DNA from: Polycladidibacter hongkongensis
GTDB lineage: Bacteria; Pseudomonadota; Alphaproteobacteria; Rhizobiales; Stappiaceae
Length of the DNA: 64,000 nt
Assembly (NCBI RefSeq): GCF_001561995.1
Contig: NZ_LLWC01000022.1
Span: forward strand, 558,001 to 622,000
Direction of reading: 5' to 3'
The translations under genes were made by a program, and so were the position numbers. The notes under the pieces are model-generated. The model saw only the letters and a program-made list of their open reading frames with translations. It was not told the DNA's origin and made no database searches. Below, piece by piece: positions 45,724 to 55,675 of this stretch. Each line of letters starts with the position of its first letter. The first letter of the stretch is position 1.

Positions 45724-46656
45724 ATGAAAATCATCGCGGGTAACTCCAATCGCGCGTTGGCTGAAGAAATCTCAAAGTATCTGGATATTCCACTGGCATC
45801 TTGTCAGGTCCGCCGATTTGCGGATCAGGAAATATACATTGAAATTCAGGAGAATGTACGCGGTGAGGATGTTTTCATCATCCAGCCGACAAGCTACCCC
45901 GCAAACGATCACCTGATGGAATTGCTGATCCTGATTGATGCGCTGCGCCGCTCTTCGGCTCGCCGCATCACCGCCGTAGTCCCTTATTTCGGCTACGCCC
46001 GGCAGGACCGCAAGCCGGGGCCTCGCACCCCAATTTCAGCAAAGCTGGTTGCCAACCTTATCACGAATGCCGGTGCTGACCGCGTTCTGACCATCGACCT
46101 GCACGCTGGCCAGATTCAGGGCTTCTTCGATATCCCTACCGACAACCTTTACGGTGCGCCGGTCATCACACGCGATATCAAAGAACACTACAACACCGAA
46201 AACATCATGGTCGTGTCACCCGATGTTGGCGGCGTTGTACGGGCCCGCGCCCTCGCTAAACGCATCAATGCGCCATTGGCTATCGTTGACAAGCGTCGTG
46301 ACAAGCCCGGGGAATCCGAAGTGATGAACATTATTGGTGATGTAAATGGCTACGAATGCCTGCTCGTAGACGACATCGTTGATTCCGGCGGCACCCTGTG
46401 TAACGCCGCAGATGCTCTGTTGAAGAACGGCGCCAAGTCTGTAACTGCATACATCACCCACGGTGTATTGTCAGGTGGCGCGGTGGCTCGTGTATCTGCC
46501 TCCAAGCTGAAAGAGCTGGTGATTACCAACTCCATCGAGCCAACCGCCGCTGTGCTGGCTGCGCCAAACATTCGCACCATGTCTGTGGCCCCGCTGTTGG
46601 GCGAAGCCATCAACCGCATTGCGCAAGAGCGTTCGGTCTCCAGCCTGTTCTTCTAG
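45724..46656 (+). CDS. prs: Ribose-phosphate pyrophosphokinase
   Basis: Prs makes PRPP, the common precursor of purines, pyrimidines, histidine, tryptophan and NAD. The 310-residue protein has the ATP region [12 protein letters not shown] and the catalytic flexible loop [14 protein letters not shown]. It also carries the PRPP signature [16 protein letters not shown] 45724 gives the standard length; TTG 45715 is less likely. It is preceded by an unusual structured leader and followed by a terminator. Confidence 0.97.
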   Translation: MKIIAGNSNRALAEEISKYLDIPLASCQVRRFADQEIYIEIQENVRGEDVFIIQPTSYPANDHLMELLILIDALRRSSARRITAVVPYFGYARQDRKPGPRTPISAKLVANLITNAGADRVLTIDLHAGQIQGFFDIPTDNLYGAPVITRDIKEHYNTENIMVVSPDVGGVVRARALAKRINAPLAIVDKRRDKPGESEVMNIIGDVNGYECLLVDDIVDSGGTLCNAADALLKNGAKSVTAYITHGVLSGGAVARVSASKLKELVITNSIEPTAAVLAAPNIRTMSVAPLLGEAINRIAQERSVSSLFF

Positions 46657-46690
46657 GGCACTGAAAAACCGAGTTTTAGCAAGCAAAGTC

Positions 46691-46716
46691 AAAGCCGGGG
46701 CCCGCCCCGGCTTTTC
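46691..46716 (+). terminator. Terminator after prs
   Basis: AAGCCGGGG pairs with CCCCGGCTT around 4 bases, followed by TTCTTTT. It separates prs from the rplY unit. Confidence 0.9.
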
Positions 46717-46844
46717 TTTTACAAAAAATAGCAGATTCTCTGCACTTGCGAGGGTTGTTTCCCATCGAAGCGCTTGCCCTGTTATCGCTAATCGGCTATA
46801 TCCTGCCTCGCACGTCGTCACCCTTGGAGGAGGCGTGCACCACG

Positions 46845-46887
46845 GGCCGCTAAAGCTAAGGTGTATTTACACCTAACGCATGCGGCC
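46845..46887 (+). promoter_or_regulatory. Structured leader of rplY
   Basis: GGCCGC (46845-46850) pairs with GCGGCC (46882-46887) and encloses AGGTGTA (46859-46865) with TACACCT (46868-46874). The structure ends ~19 bases ahead of the AGGAG ribosome site of rplY. A ribosomal-protein control element is possible. Confidence 0.45.
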
Positions 46888-46918
46888 TTCATTCTATCGA
46901 ATACTAGGAGATACCACC

Positions 46919-47524
46919 ATGGCAAACAGCTATGAGCTGAAAGCAACGGTGCGTGAACGGGCCGGCAAGGGGGCCGCTCGTGCAGCTCGTCGTCAGAACC
47001 TCGTTCCAGCCGTAATCTACGGTGACAAAAAACCGGCAGTTACCATCAACCTGCCTTTTAAAGAAGCTTCCATGACCCTGCATAAGGGTGGCTTCCTGTC
47101 CCACATCGGCACCATCGATCTGGACGGCGAGAAAATTACCGTAATCGCTAAAGACTTCCACCTGCATCCGGTTAAAGACTTCCTGATGCACGTTGATTTC
47201 ATGCGCGTTGCAGCTGACGCTCAGCTCACCGTAGAAATCCCTGTGAAGTTCATCAACGAAGACAAGAGCCAGGGCCTCAAGCTCGGCGGCACCTTGAACA
47301 TCGTTCGTCACACCGTTGAAATGGTTGTACCAGCCTCTAACATTCCAGAGGCAATCATTGTCGATCTGGAAGGCGCTGGCCTTGGCTCTTCCCAGCACAT
47401 CTCTGCTGTAGAACTGCCAGCAGGTTGCACCCCAACCATCACCGACCGTGACTTCACCATCTCCACCATCGCAACTCCAGGTGGCGGTGCTGCGGCAGCT
47501 GAAGAAGCTGAAGGCGAAGAATAA
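46919..47524 (+). CDS. rplY: 50S ribosomal protein L25/Ctc
   Basis: L25 binds 5S rRNA. The 201-residue long form has the N-terminal L25 domain (ELKATVRERAGKGAARAARR, res 5-24) and the C-terminal TL5/Ctc domain (res ~95-190). The tail is acidic (AAAAEEAEGEE). AGGAG precedes ATG 46919 at 8-base spacing. It is the first gene of rplY-pth-ychF, a conserved set. Confidence 0.95.
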   Translation: MANSYELKATVRERAGKGAARAARRQNLVPAVIYGDKKPAVTINLPFKEASMTLHKGGFLSHIGTIDLDGEKITVIAKDFHLHPVKDFLMHVDFMRVAADAQLTVEIPVKFINEDKSQGLKLGGTLNIVRHTVEMVVPASNIPEAIIVDLEGAGLGSSQHISAVELPAGCTPTITDRDFTISTIATPGGGAAAAEEAEGEE

Positions 47525-47562
47525 ACCTGAGACTGCGTAGATCTGTGCTGGGAGACTGGTAG

Positions 47563-48309
47563 ATGAAACTCTTTGTCGGCCTTGGTAACCCGGGCGCGAA
47601 ATACGCAAGTAACAGGCACAATATTGGCTTCATGGCGGTTGATGAAATTCATCGCCGCCATGGCTCTTTCACCCCTTGGCGTAACCGCTTTCAAGCGCAG
47701 GTAAGCGAGGGTACACTCGCAGGCGAAAAACTGCTCCTTATCAAACCGCAGACTTATATGAATGAGTCAGGCCGCTCCATCGGCGAGGCGATGCGGTTTT
47801 ACAAGTTGCAGCCAGAGGATGTGTATGTCCTCTATGATGATCTTGATCTGGTTCCCGGAAAATTCAAAGTCAAAGCCGGTGGCGGCCACGGCGGCCACAA
47901 TGGCCTGCGCTCGGCAACGGCACACATCACCGACAAGTACCGGCGCATTCGCCTTGGTATCGGCCATCCCGGCCATAAAGACGCTGTACACCACTGGGTG
48001 CTCGGTGATTTCGCCAAGGCAGACAACAAATGGCTTGAGCCACTGCTTGATGCAATCGCTCAACATGCGGACTTGCTGGCCAATGGCATGGACAGCCAAT
48101 TTGCCAACAAGGTCACCCTAACCATTCGCGGGGAAGCCCCGCAAAAACCGGCAAAACCCAAGAACCCTAAAAACGGTGAGACGGTAGCCACCCCTGAACG
48201 CAGCGGTGAACATGCGACAGGCGCCGGTAAAATCACATCAACCAAAACATCTCCAAAAAAAGGACCGCTCGCCTCCGGGCTGGAGCGGCTGTTCGGCTCG
48301 AAAGGATAA
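47563..48309 (+). CDS. pth: Peptidyl-tRNA hydrolase
   Basis: Pth releases peptides from stalled peptidyl-tRNA. The core (res 1-190) has [20 protein letters not shown] with the catalytic His, and PQTYMNESG. The lid region is [13 protein letters not shown] Lys/Pro/Thr-rich extension of ~55 residues follows, making 248 residues against ~190 in enterobacteria; such tails are common in alphaproteobacteria. It ends five bases ahead of ychF. Confidence 0.96.
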   Translation: MKLFVGLGNPGAKYASNRHNIGFMAVDEIHRRHGSFTPWRNRFQAQVSEGTLAGEKLLLIKPQTYMNESGRSIGEAMRFYKLQPEDVYVLYDDLDLVPGKFKVKAGGGHGGHNGLRSATAHITDKYRRIRLGIGHPGHKDAVHHWVLGDFAKADNKWLEPLLDAIAQHADLLANGMDSQFANKVTLTIRGEAPQKPAKPKNPKNGETVATPERSGEHATGAGKITSTKTSPKKGPLASGLERLFGSKG

Positions 48310-48314
48310 CACTC

Positions 48315-49415
48315 ATGGGCTTTCAATGCGGCATCGTTGGCCTGCCCAACGTTGGCAAATCAACTCTGTTCAACGCGCTCACCAAAACAGCGGCAGCACA
48401 GGCGGCTAACTACCCGTTTTGCACCATCGAGCCGAACACGGGCGATGTGGCAGTTCCTGATCCACGCCAAAATGCCATTGCTCAAATCGCTGGCTCAAAA
48501 GAGATTATCCCAACCCGCCTCACCTTCGTTGATATCGCTGGCCTTGTGCGCGGTGCTTCTAAGGGCGAAGGCCTTGGCAACCAGTTCCTCGCCAACATCC
48601 GCGAAGTAGATGCCATCGCCCACGTGCTGCGCTGCTTTGAAGACAGCGACATCACCCACGTAGATGGCAAGGTAGACCCGATTGCCGACGCTGAAACCGT
48701 CGAGACCGAACTTATGGTCGCCGATATGGAAAGCCTTGAAAAACGCATCTCGCCGCTGAAGAAAAAAGCGCAATCCGGCGATAAAGACGCAAAAGCGCAA
48801 CTGCCCATCATGGAAGCTGCCTTGGAGATCTTGCAGGAAGGCAAACCAGTACGCATGCTGGAACTGGCTGACGAAGAAGAACGTCGCCAATTGCACTTGC
48901 TGAATCTGCTTACCTCCAAGCCAGTGCTCTACGTATGTAATGTAGAAGAGGATGCTGCTGGCGAAGGCAACGCGCTTTCTGAAAAAGTGGCCAAGATGGC
49001 CGCGGAACAGGGCAACGCACATGTTGTTATCTCCGCCGCTATCGAGGCTGAAATCGCCCAGCTCGACGCTGAGGAAGCCAAAGAATACATGGCAGACATG
49101 GGCCTTGAGGAGCCGGGCCTCGATCGCCTTATTCGTGCAGGCTACAACCTGCTGGAACTCATCACGTACTTCACGGCTGGCCCTAAAGAAACCCGCGCTT
49201 GGACGATCACCAAAGGTACGAAGGCACCTCAGGCTGCTGGCGTTATCCATACTGACTTTGAGCGCGGCTTTATCCGTGCCCAAACCATTGCCTATCAGGA
49301 TTATGTAGAGCTAGGCGGTGAAGTGGCTGCCAAAGACGCAGGCAAAGCGCGTGATGAAGGTAAGGAATATGTTGTTCAGGACGGCGATGTGATGCTGTTC
49401 AAGTTCAACACCTAA
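48315..49415 (+). CDS. ychF: Ribosome-binding ATPase YchF
   Basis: An Obg-family P-loop protein of 366 residues that hydrolyses ATP rather than GTP and binds ribosomes. It has GLPNVGKSTLFNAL (G1), the switch region TRLTFVDIAGLVRGAS, and a C-terminal TGS-type domain. The G4 motif NKxD is replaced by NVEED, which fits ATP specificity. It is the last gene of the rplY unit and is followed by a terminator. Confidence 0.96.
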   Translation: MGFQCGIVGLPNVGKSTLFNALTKTAAAQAANYPFCTIEPNTGDVAVPDPRQNAIAQIAGSKEIIPTRLTFVDIAGLVRGASKGEGLGNQFLANIREVDAIAHVLRCFEDSDITHVDGKVDPIADAETVETELMVADMESLEKRISPLKKKAQSGDKDAKAQLPIMEAALEILQEGKPVRMLELADEEERRQLHLLNLLTSKPVLYVCNVEEDAAGEGNALSEKVAKMAAEQGNAHVVISAAIEAEIAQLDAEEAKEYMADMGLEEPGLDRLIRAGYNLLELITYFTAGPKETRAWTITKGTKAPQAAGVIHTDFERGFIRAQTIAYQDYVELGGEVAAKDAGKARDEGKEYVVQDGDVMLFKFNT

Positions 49416-49446
49416 CCCACGCACAGCTTTGCTCAGGCAAATAAAC

Positions 49447-49473
49447 GGAAAAGGCGCCACAATGGCGCCTTTA
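49447..49473. terminator. Bidirectional terminator between ychF and the DeoR-like pair
   Basis: AAAGGCGCCA (49450-49459) pairs with TGGCGCCTTT (49463-49472) around CAA, with A/T flanks on both sides. It lies between convergent genes. Confidence 0.87.
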
Positions 49474-49526
49474 CTTTTTGCACTGGAGCAAGAAGCTTGA
49501 TTACATCATGCCGCAGGTGCTTTCGC

Positions 49527-50372
49527 TTATAGATCTAACAGAACCAATTCTTCAGGCGAATCCTCGTCTATTTCTGCAAGAATGAGCCGCCGTGCACCGC
49601 CCTCACCTGCCAGCAGCTTGCGTCCTTGTGCCCCAAGCCCATCATCGCTGATAACAATGTCCGCTTCGCGTAAATGAAACGCGGCAGCCTTATCTTTCAC
49701 CCCGACTTTCGCACTATTTGCCAGCACGAGCACCTGTTGTGCCCTCGCGCTGATCCGACAAGCAAAGGCTGCTTCCTCTTCGGTTCCGTAGTACAACACA
49801 CCATCAACGCTAATAGCATTTGGGCTCACTATTCCCCAATCATAGCGCCTCGCCGCAATGAATGCCTCCGCCTCATCCCCAAGAATGGATTGGCCATCGC
49901 TTTGCATCCACCCCCCTGCCAGATGAACTTCCAGTTCTGGCTGGCGCTCGGCAACAATCGCAGAGAGGCTCAAGCAGTTGGTATAGACAGAAGATACAGG
50001 CACTCCAGCCAAATGCTGCGCAAAAATGGTCAAGGTGCTGCCTGCTTCAACTGCAACCACATCTCCCTTGCCAAGCAGCTCGGCCGCGCTTCGTCCGATC
50101 AAGTACTTTTGCAAGTAGTCTTGCCCCATGCGCTTTACAAAGGGCCGCATCTCACGCTTTGCAGTGAAGACAAAGCGATCATCAAGTATCGCAATAGCTT
50201 CACCGCTTGCTTGCAGCTCTACCGCTTCATTAAAAAGCTCTTCAGCCGAGCTTCCTGTTAGCTGCACGGCAAGCTCCAGACTTAATGATCCATGCATCGC
50301 AACAAGCGGCAACAACGAGGGCGCACTCTGCTCAACATTATCAAAGCTTAGTGGTAAAAACTCTTTAGACAT
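49527..50372 (-). CDS. DeoR-like regulator, second of a coupled pair
   Basis: A 281-residue protein. The C-terminal half matches the DeoR sugar-phosphate sensor domain (DVVAVEAGSTLTIFAQHL, then YYGTEEEAAFACRI and VLVLANSAKVGV). The N-terminal ~65 residues replace the classic DeoR helix-turn-helix with a diverged winged-helix-like segment. The ATG at 50372 overlaps the stop of the upstream paralogue by 8 bases, so translation is coupled. Both proteins end in ELVLLD plus one residue. The effector is unknown. Confidence 0.72.
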   Translation of the reverse strand: MSKEFLPLSFDNVEQSAPSLLPLVAMHGSLSLELAVQLTGSSAEELFNEAVELQASGEAIAILDDRFVFTAKREMRPFVKRMGQDYLQKYLIGRSAAELLGKGDVVAVEAGSTLTIFAQHLAGVPVSSVYTNCLSLSAIVAERQPELEVHLAGGWMQSDGQSILGDEAEAFIAARRYDWGIVSPNAISVDGVLYYGTEEEAAFACRISARAQQVLVLANSAKVGVKDKAAAFHLREADIVISDDGLGAQGRKLLAGEGGARRLILAEIDEDSPEELVLLDL

Positions 50373-51198
50373 CCAGCAACACCAACTCATCGTCAACCCG
50401 TGTAACAGGTTTCACGAAAACCACCTCGGGATGGCCCATTTGCGCAAGAACATCACCAAAAACAGCAAGGTCTTGCGGGCGCATATCGCTTACCATCGCC
50501 TCAACATGCTGCCCTTCTGCCAAGCCAGAATAGTTGGACCGTTGCCCGAGCTTGCTTTGATCTGCAAGCACAATCACCCGCCTCGAGCCTCTGCAGATCG
50601 CCCGGGCTATCAACGCGTCCTCCTCCTCATAATAAGCCGGACCATATCGCGGATCCATCACGGCCGGGCTAAGCACGCCCAAGTCTGCATCTGCGTTTTC
50701 AAATGCCTCGATTACGCGTGGGCCAACAAGGTTGGAGTTGTGCGCGCAGACCTCCCCACCCGTTACGCGTAGTTTCAAAGAGCCTCTTGCGCTCAGCGGC
50801 TTTAGGGAAAGCGGAGAGCAACTAATAACCTCGAGGTTCTTTTTGGCTTGCAACGCGCGGCAAAAGTAGACGCTGGTACTGCCTCCCTCCACCAACACTC
50901 TTCGGCTTTCTCCGACCAACTCAGCAGCGGCTTCACCAATCGCTGTTTTCTCTCCACTATGCAGCTGCATACGGACGCTAAGAGCTGGCTCAGGCAACAC
51001 ATCTATGCAAATGACGTTCAAACCACGCAGGCAAACCAAGCCAGCCGCCGCTAAGACCTTTAGTTCGGCAGTGAGCTCTCTTGCAGGAACCTGCAACAGC
51101 GCATGTAGTTTGTTGATATGCAACGATCTTTGCGCACGCAACAACTGCAAGATCTGCTCAGCTAAAGAGCCAGATGTATAGAGCCGACGATCAACCAC
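50365..51198 (-). CDS. DeoR-like regulator, first of a coupled pair
   Basis: A 277-residue protein with an N-terminal winged helix (SLAEQILQLLRAQRSLHINKL, here ILQLLRAQRSLHINKL) and a DeoR sensor domain. The latter includes RVLVEGGSTSVYFCRAL, TGGEVCAHNSNLVGP and VIVLADQSKLGQ. GTG 51198 follows GAGGG with good spacing. It lies 8 bases after a GNAT gene and overlaps a divergent paralogue. Tandem coupled paralogues suggest a heteromeric regulator (inference). Confidence 0.75.
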   Translation of the reverse strand: MVDRRLYTSGSLAEQILQLLRAQRSLHINKLHALLQVPARELTAELKVLAAAGLVCLRGLNVICIDVLPEPALSVRMQLHSGEKTAIGEAAAELVGESRRVLVEGGSTSVYFCRALQAKKNLEVISCSPLSLKPLSARGSLKLRVTGGEVCAHNSNLVGPRVIEAFENADADLGVLSPAVMDPRYGPAYYEEEDALIARAICRGSRRVIVLADQSKLGQRSNYSGLAEGQHVEAMVSDMRPQDLAVFGDVLAQMGHPEVVFVKPVTRVDDELVLLDV

Positions 51199-51206
51199 GG
51201 TGGCCC

Positions 51207-51707
51207 TCAGTCCTCCATGCGTCGTTTCGGTAGGCTTCTGGCAAACACCACTTCATCACGGATAGGAATACCATGTAAGCCGGTAACCGGAATTTCCGGT
51301 TTTAATTCGCGTTCACGGTCTATCACACCCTGAACAACCGCCTCGAGACGAAACCCACGTCTTTGATAAAAGCGAAAAGCATCCAGATTGTCGTTTGATG
51401 TACGAACCATAAGCCGTTCAATGTGAGCCTCAAGTGCGCCATCCACACAGCGGTCTAGCAGCTGCGTCCCAATTCCCCCCCAACGGCGTAAAGAATCAAG
51501 CGTGAGAATTTCCCACTCACTTTCCCGCTTAATCAGCGTAACTAGCCCCACCAGCTCATCATCATCAAAAGCTATAAAGCCGGGTAAAGCTGAACCATTC
51601 ACCATCTCGCCATCGATCAAGATCTCCGGACTTGTCCAGCGCCGCACCAAAAGGTCAATAACTTGCGCGCGGTCACTCTCCTCAATCGCGCGAGTGGTAA
51701 TAGCCAT
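51207..51707 (-). CDS. GNAT-family N-acetyltransferase
   Basis: A 166-residue acetyltransferase with the GNAT core. TLDSLRRWGGIGTQLLD is the acetyl-CoA loop (motif A, with WGGIGTQLL in place of RGxGIG). The family motif RTSNDNLDAFRFYQRRGFRLE follows. The substrate is not predictable. ATG 51707 follows GGAGGGG. It is the first gene of a unit with the two DeoR-like genes. Confidence 0.85.
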   Translation of the reverse strand: MAITTRAIEESDRAQVIDLLVRRWTSPEILIDGEMVNGSALPGFIAFDDDELVGLVTLIKRESEWEILTLDSLRRWGGIGTQLLDRCVDGALEAHIERLMVRTSNDNLDAFRFYQRRGFRLEAVVQGVIDRERELKPEIPVTGLHGIPIRDEVVFARSLPKRRMED

Positions 51708-51898
51708 GCGTCCCCTCCAAAATAGATCAACTCAATTTTCGCGGCCAAGCGCCATGTCAAGCGTGCTGGTAAAACTACTCCCGAACCAGAACTGCGTGCT
51801 AGCCTTGCACTTTCCCGCATTAAATTCAAAACAAAAAACCGCACAACCCTTTGGGTAATCTCGCCTTATCAAGCCGCGCGCAGCACTAAATAATCCAG

Positions 51899-52441
51899 CT
51901 AGTGGCCAGCAAATTCCACCAGTGTCCGCACAGGTACCCCAAGCGCCTCAAGCTTCTCTTTACCGCCAAGGTCTGGCAGATCTACGACGAATGCCGCAGA
52001 TACAATGTGCGCACCAGCCTGTTGCAGAAGCTTAGCAGCTGCTACCGCTGTGCCACCAGTTGCAATAAGATCGTCGACTAGAATAACCTTCTGACCCGGT
52101 TTGATCGCGTCCCTATGGATCTCAATTACATCCGTGCCATATTCCAGTTCGTACTCCATTTCGATCGTATCACAAGGTAATTTGCCTTTCTTACGGACTG
52201 GCAGAAAACCCGCACCAAGCTGGTGGGCGATCGCCCCGCCGAGAATAAATCCCCGCGCTTCAACACCTGCAACCAGCTCTACTCCCGCACCCTGCCAAGG
52301 GGCTACCAACGCATCCACACTCTCGCGAAACGCCTCTGCATCAGTAAGCAGAGTCGTAATATCTCTAAAGATAATACCGGATTTGGGATAATCGGGAATG
52401 GAGCGAATGACATGCTCCAGCTTATGCGCAAGCGTTTCCAT
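51899..52441 (-). CDS. apt: Adenine phosphoribosyltransferase
   Basis: Apt salvages adenine to AMP using PRPP. It is 180 residues. It has [18 protein letters not shown] at the N-terminus, [14 protein letters not shown], the flexible-loop region PVRKKGKLP, and the PRPP signature [14 protein letters not shown]. It lies just after petABC on the same strand but past a terminator, so it has its own promoter. Confidence 0.96.
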   Translation of the reverse strand: METLAHKLEHVIRSIPDYPKSGIIFRDITTLLTDAEAFRESVDALVAPWQGAGVELVAGVEARGFILGGAIAHQLGAGFLPVRKKGKLPCDTIEMEYELEYGTDVIEIHRDAIKPGQKVILVDDLIATGGTAVAAAKLLQQAGAHIVSAAFVVDLPDLGGKEKLEALGVPVRTLVEFAGH

Positions 52442-52545
52442 TGTATCAGAGGATCCTTTTCGAGGGGCTTTCCCGCGTATCTAGCACTATTTGCTCACAT
52501 GCTTCAAGGCAGCTGCAACGCCGCATCTCAATGGTAAGCACCCAC

Positions 52546-52573
52546 AAAAAAAGGGCACCCAAAAGGGTGCCCC
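52546..52573 (-). terminator. Terminator of the petABC operon
   Basis: GGGCACCC (52553-52560) pairs with GGGTGCCC (52565-52572) around AAAA. On the minus strand seven T follow. It lies 23 bases after the petC stop codon. Confidence 0.9.
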
Positions 52574-52595
52574 GTTACCTGTCAGCTAAGTAGAC

Positions 52596-53474
52596 CTAGT
52601 GGTCGACGTCACGCCAAATCTTACGCTTGGAGTAGTAGAGCAAGCTTGCAAACACCATCAGGAAGCCCAAAACACCAAGACCAAGCTGTTTACGCTGGTC
52701 AAGCTTCGGCTCTGCGGTCCACATCAGGAATGCAGAAACGTCGCGTGCATATTGGTCAGTGGTCATTGGGGTACCGTCTGCATACTCAACTGCCTCATCG
52801 AACAGCGGTGGTGCCATTGCAATCCCGCCACCGGTCAGATGCAGCTCAGCACATTCTGCTGGCAACGTACCGCCGATGAATTTCGGGTTGAAGTAGTTGG
52901 ACTGCTCGCCCGCACAAGCTGGAAACTCTTCTTCGTAGCTTGTCAGCAGGTTGTAGAGATAGTCTGGGCCGGATTCTTGATACTGCGTGAACAGATCAGA
53001 GAAGAACTTCCAGCCACGGCCAGTTGCCCGTGCCTTTGCAATCAGAGAAAGATCAGGCGGCAATGCCCCGCCGTTAGACGCCTTTGCCTGCTCATCGTTT
53101 TCAAATGGCGCAGGGAAACGATCAAACGGCTTGGCAGGACGCTCGAACATGTCACCATCTTCGTTAGGTCCATCAACAACAGTATACTCTGCTGCCAGTG
53201 CCTTGACTTCTTCCTCGGAAAAACCCGGGCCACCCTCTTCTGCAAGATTGCGGAAGGCAACGTAGTTCAACGAGTGACAAGAAGAACATACTTCCTTGTA
53301 CACCTGAAAACCGCGCTGCAGCTGCGCCTTGTCAAACTGACCAAATGGGCCCGAGAAGGACCACTTCTGCTCTTCGATGTGTGGGCCGGCCCCGGCTGCG
53401 AGAGCCGAGCCAGACAGCGCCACACCAGCCACCAGTGCGGCCACGCGAGCAGTATTGAACATATACTTTTTCAT
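52596..53474 (-). CDS. petC: Cytochrome c1 of the bc1 complex
   Basis: PetC passes electrons from the Rieske protein to soluble cytochrome c on the periplasmic side. The 292-residue precursor has a signal peptide (ARVAALVAGVALSGSALA) and the haem motif CSSCH (Cys63, Cys66, His67). The Met ligand region is GGGIAMAPPLFD. One C-terminal anchor helix is followed by SKRKIWRDVDH. An acidic insert (res ~85-130) is typical of alphaproteobacterial c1. Confidence 0.96.
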   Translation of the reverse strand: MKKYMFNTARVAALVAGVALSGSALAAGAGPHIEEQKWSFSGPFGQFDKAQLQRGFQVYKEVCSSCHSLNYVAFRNLAEEGGPGFSEEEVKALAAEYTVVDGPNEDGDMFERPAKPFDRFPAPFENDEQAKASNGGALPPDLSLIAKARATGRGWKFFSDLFTQYQESGPDYLYNLLTSYEEEFPACAGEQSNYFNPKFIGGTLPAECAELHLTGGGIAMAPPLFDEAVEYADGTPMTTDQYARDVSAFLMWTAEPKLDQRKQLGLGVLGFLMVFASLLYYSKRKIWRDVDH

Positions 53475-53494
53475 CGTAAATCTTCCTGCTCGTC

Positions 53495-54727
53495 TTAATG
53501 CGCTTTGGCGTTTGCCAACACGTCATCATTGATAGAGGCCGGCAGCTTCTTCGGCTTCTCAATGAAACCAAGCAGCGGCATGAAGATAAGGAAGTGCGCG
53601 AAATACAGCACGGTGAAGATACGTGACGCTGTCACGAATGGTTCTTCAGCGGGCTGCCCACCGAGCCAACCAAGCGCAAGACAGGTGAACATGAACACCC
53701 AGAACAACATGCGATAGATTGGACGGAAGCGGGCGGAACGCACCTTCGATGTATCAAGCCAAGGCAGGATAAACAGCATGGCAATCGCGCCAAACATCGC
53801 AACAACACCGCCGAGCTTGTCCGGCACCGCACGCAAGATTGCGTAGAATGGCAAGAAGTACCACTCAGGCACAATATGCGCAGGCGTCACCATTGGGTTC
53901 GCCTCGATGTAGTTATCAGGGTGACCCATAAAGTTAGGCAGGTAGAACACGAACCAAGCGAAGAAGATGAAGAACACGATAATCGCGAACAGATCCTTCA
54001 CCGTGTAATACGGGTGGAAAGGAATAGTGTCTTTCTCGGTCTTCGGATCGATACCAGCCGGGTTATTGTTGCCAGTGGTATGGAATGCCCAGATGTGCAG
54101 CAGCACAATACCAACCAGCACAAACGGCAGCAGGTAATGCAGCGAGAAGAAGCGATTAAGCGTCGGGTTACCAACAGCAAACCCACCCCAAAGCCATGTG
54201 GTGATGCTTTCACCTACAAATGGCAGCGCAGAGAACAGGTTGGTAATAACAGTCGCGCCCCACAAGGACATCTGTCCCCAAGGCAACACATAGCCCATAA
54301 ACGCGGTTGCCATCATGATCAGGAAGATCAACACACCCAAAATCCAGGAGATTTCACGGGGTGCCTTGTAGGAACCATAATAAAGGCCACGGCAAATATG
54401 GATATAAACCGCGATAAAGAAGAAGGATGCGCCATTCGCATGCATATAGCGAATGAGCCAGCCGAAGTTCACATCACGCATGATGTGCTCAACAGATGCA
54501 AACGCCAGAGTTTCATGCGGGGTGTAATGCATTACCAGCACAATACCGGTAACAATCTGCACCACGAGCACAGCAAAAGCGATACCACCGAAAGTCCACC
54601 AGTAGTTCAGGTTCTTCGGGGTTGGAAAGTCAACAAAGCTCCCGCGGATAAGCGAGATAACCGGCAAACGGGCCTCTAGCCACTTTGCAGGTGCACTTTG
54701 TGGAACATATTTGGAATGTCCAGCCAT
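53495..54727 (-). CDS. petB: Cytochrome b of the bc1 complex
   Basis: PetB holds both b-type haems and the quinol/quinone sites. The 410-residue protein has eight helices. Haem ligands lie in [11 protein letters not shown] with [11 protein letters not shown], and in [11 protein letters not shown] with [10 protein letters not shown]. The quinol-site motif PEWY is present ([14 protein letters not shown]). It is the middle gene of petABC. A neat, full-length member of the family. Confidence 0.97.
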   Translation of the reverse strand: MAGHSKYVPQSAPAKWLEARLPVISLIRGSFVDFPTPKNLNYWWTFGGIAFAVLVVQIVTGIVLVMHYTPHETLAFASVEHIMRDVNFGWLIRYMHANGASFFFIAVYIHICRGLYYGSYKAPREISWILGVLIFLIMMATAFMGYVLPWGQMSLWGATVITNLFSALPFVGESITTWLWGGFAVGNPTLNRFFSLHYLLPFVLVGIVLLHIWAFHTTGNNNPAGIDPKTEKDTIPFHPYYTVKDLFAIIVFFIFFAWFVFYLPNFMGHPDNYIEANPMVTPAHIVPEWYFLPFYAILRAVPDKLGGVVAMFGAIAMLFILPWLDTSKVRSARFRPIYRMLFWVFMFTCLALGWLGGQPAEEPFVTASRIFTVLYFAHFLIFMPLLGFIEKPKKLPASINDDVLANAKAH

Positions 54728-54749
54728 TATTGCCTCCTGAAAGACCGGT

Positions 54750-55310
54750 TTAACCGATTTTGATCACATCGTCTTTGACGAACGAGAACGGCGGCACCAG
54801 CATATTCTCCGGCGCCGGGCCCTTACGAATACGGCCGGCCGTATCGTAGTGCGAACCGTGACATGGACAGAACCAGCCACCAAAATCGCCCTCTTCCCCA
54901 AGTGGCACACAGCCAAGGTGAGTACATACGCCAACCATAACAAGCCAGGCTTCTTTACCTGTCGCCGAACGGTTCACATCAGTTGCCTCAGCCTCGGGGG
55001 CCAGATTGAGGTTCCGCGCTAGCGGATCCGGCAGATCATTCAGAGCAACAGCGTTTGCTTCTTCAATCTCTTTTTCCGTGCGTTGACGGATGAAGACAGG
55101 CTTGCCGCGCCACTTGACAGTGATCGACTGGCCAACCTCGATTGCAGAGACATCCACTTCGATAGACGCAAGCGCCAAAGCGGATGCATCCGGGTTCATC
55201 TGGTCAATAAATGGCCAGGCAACAGCACCCACGCCAACAGCGCCAACAGCGCCGGTCGCAAGGTACAGAAAGTCGCGGCGAGACGGTTCTGCCGTTTCCG
55301 TGTGTTCCAA
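54750..55310 (-). CDS. petA: Rieske iron-sulfur subunit of the bc1 complex
   Basis: PetA takes the first electron from quinol. From TTG 55310 (AGAGG 8 bases ahead) it is 186 residues. That start gives [19 protein letters not shown], the usual Tat-type N-terminus; an upstream TTG is less likely. The signal anchor is followed by the Rieske cluster motifs CTHLGC and CPCHGSHYD. It is the first gene of petABC. Its regulation may involve the PetR-like protein in this window (inference). Confidence 0.95.
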   Translation of the reverse strand: MEHTETAEPSRRDFLYLATGAVGAVGVGAVAWPFIDQMNPDASALALASIEVDVSAIEVGQSITVKWRGKPVFIRQRTEKEIEEANAVALNDLPDPLARNLNLAPEAEATDVNRSATGKEAWLVMVGVCTHLGCVPLGEEGDFGGWFCPCHGSHYDTAGRIRKGPAPENMLVPPFSFVKDDVIKIG

Positions 55311-55607
55311 GGTCGCGTCCTCTCGAAACAAGATTAATCTGGATACGCCAAAGGGCTTGCCCCCCTCGCCTTCCCTTCACCCCTGAAGGTAGAGCAGACA
55401 AATCAGCAAGCAACTTCGTTGGCGAACTGCGTGAATTGCGCAATTATTTTAGCGTGGCCTGTGTGGCACCAATGGTCGCACTTGTCCAGTATACTTGCGG
55501 AGATCTGGACTTATTGTCGCAGGAAAACTGGGAAAAACACGTAAAACGGCCAATCTGGAACGGTTTTAAACGCTCGTCAGGTGCAACTAAACCACCGGAA
55601 TCCGTGG

Positions 55608-55644
55608 ATAAAAAGGATAACCCCGAAGCGTTTCGCCTCCGGGT
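55608..55644 (-). terminator. Weak terminator after the ABC exporter gene
   Basis: An imperfect stem pairs 55620-55630 with 55634-55644 around TTT. On the minus strand a five-T run follows after a few bases. It lies ~30 bases after the exporter stop, ahead of the petABC promoter. Confidence 0.55.
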
Positions 55645-55675
55645 CATCGTTTCGACTGATTCTATATCCGGTGCT

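Noticed and set aside
52599-53498. A 299-codon plus-strand frame
   Set aside because: Antisense to petC and without family features.
53876-54679. A 267-codon plus-strand frame
   Set aside because: Antisense to petB, a full-length conserved gene; its composition is that of a shadow frame.
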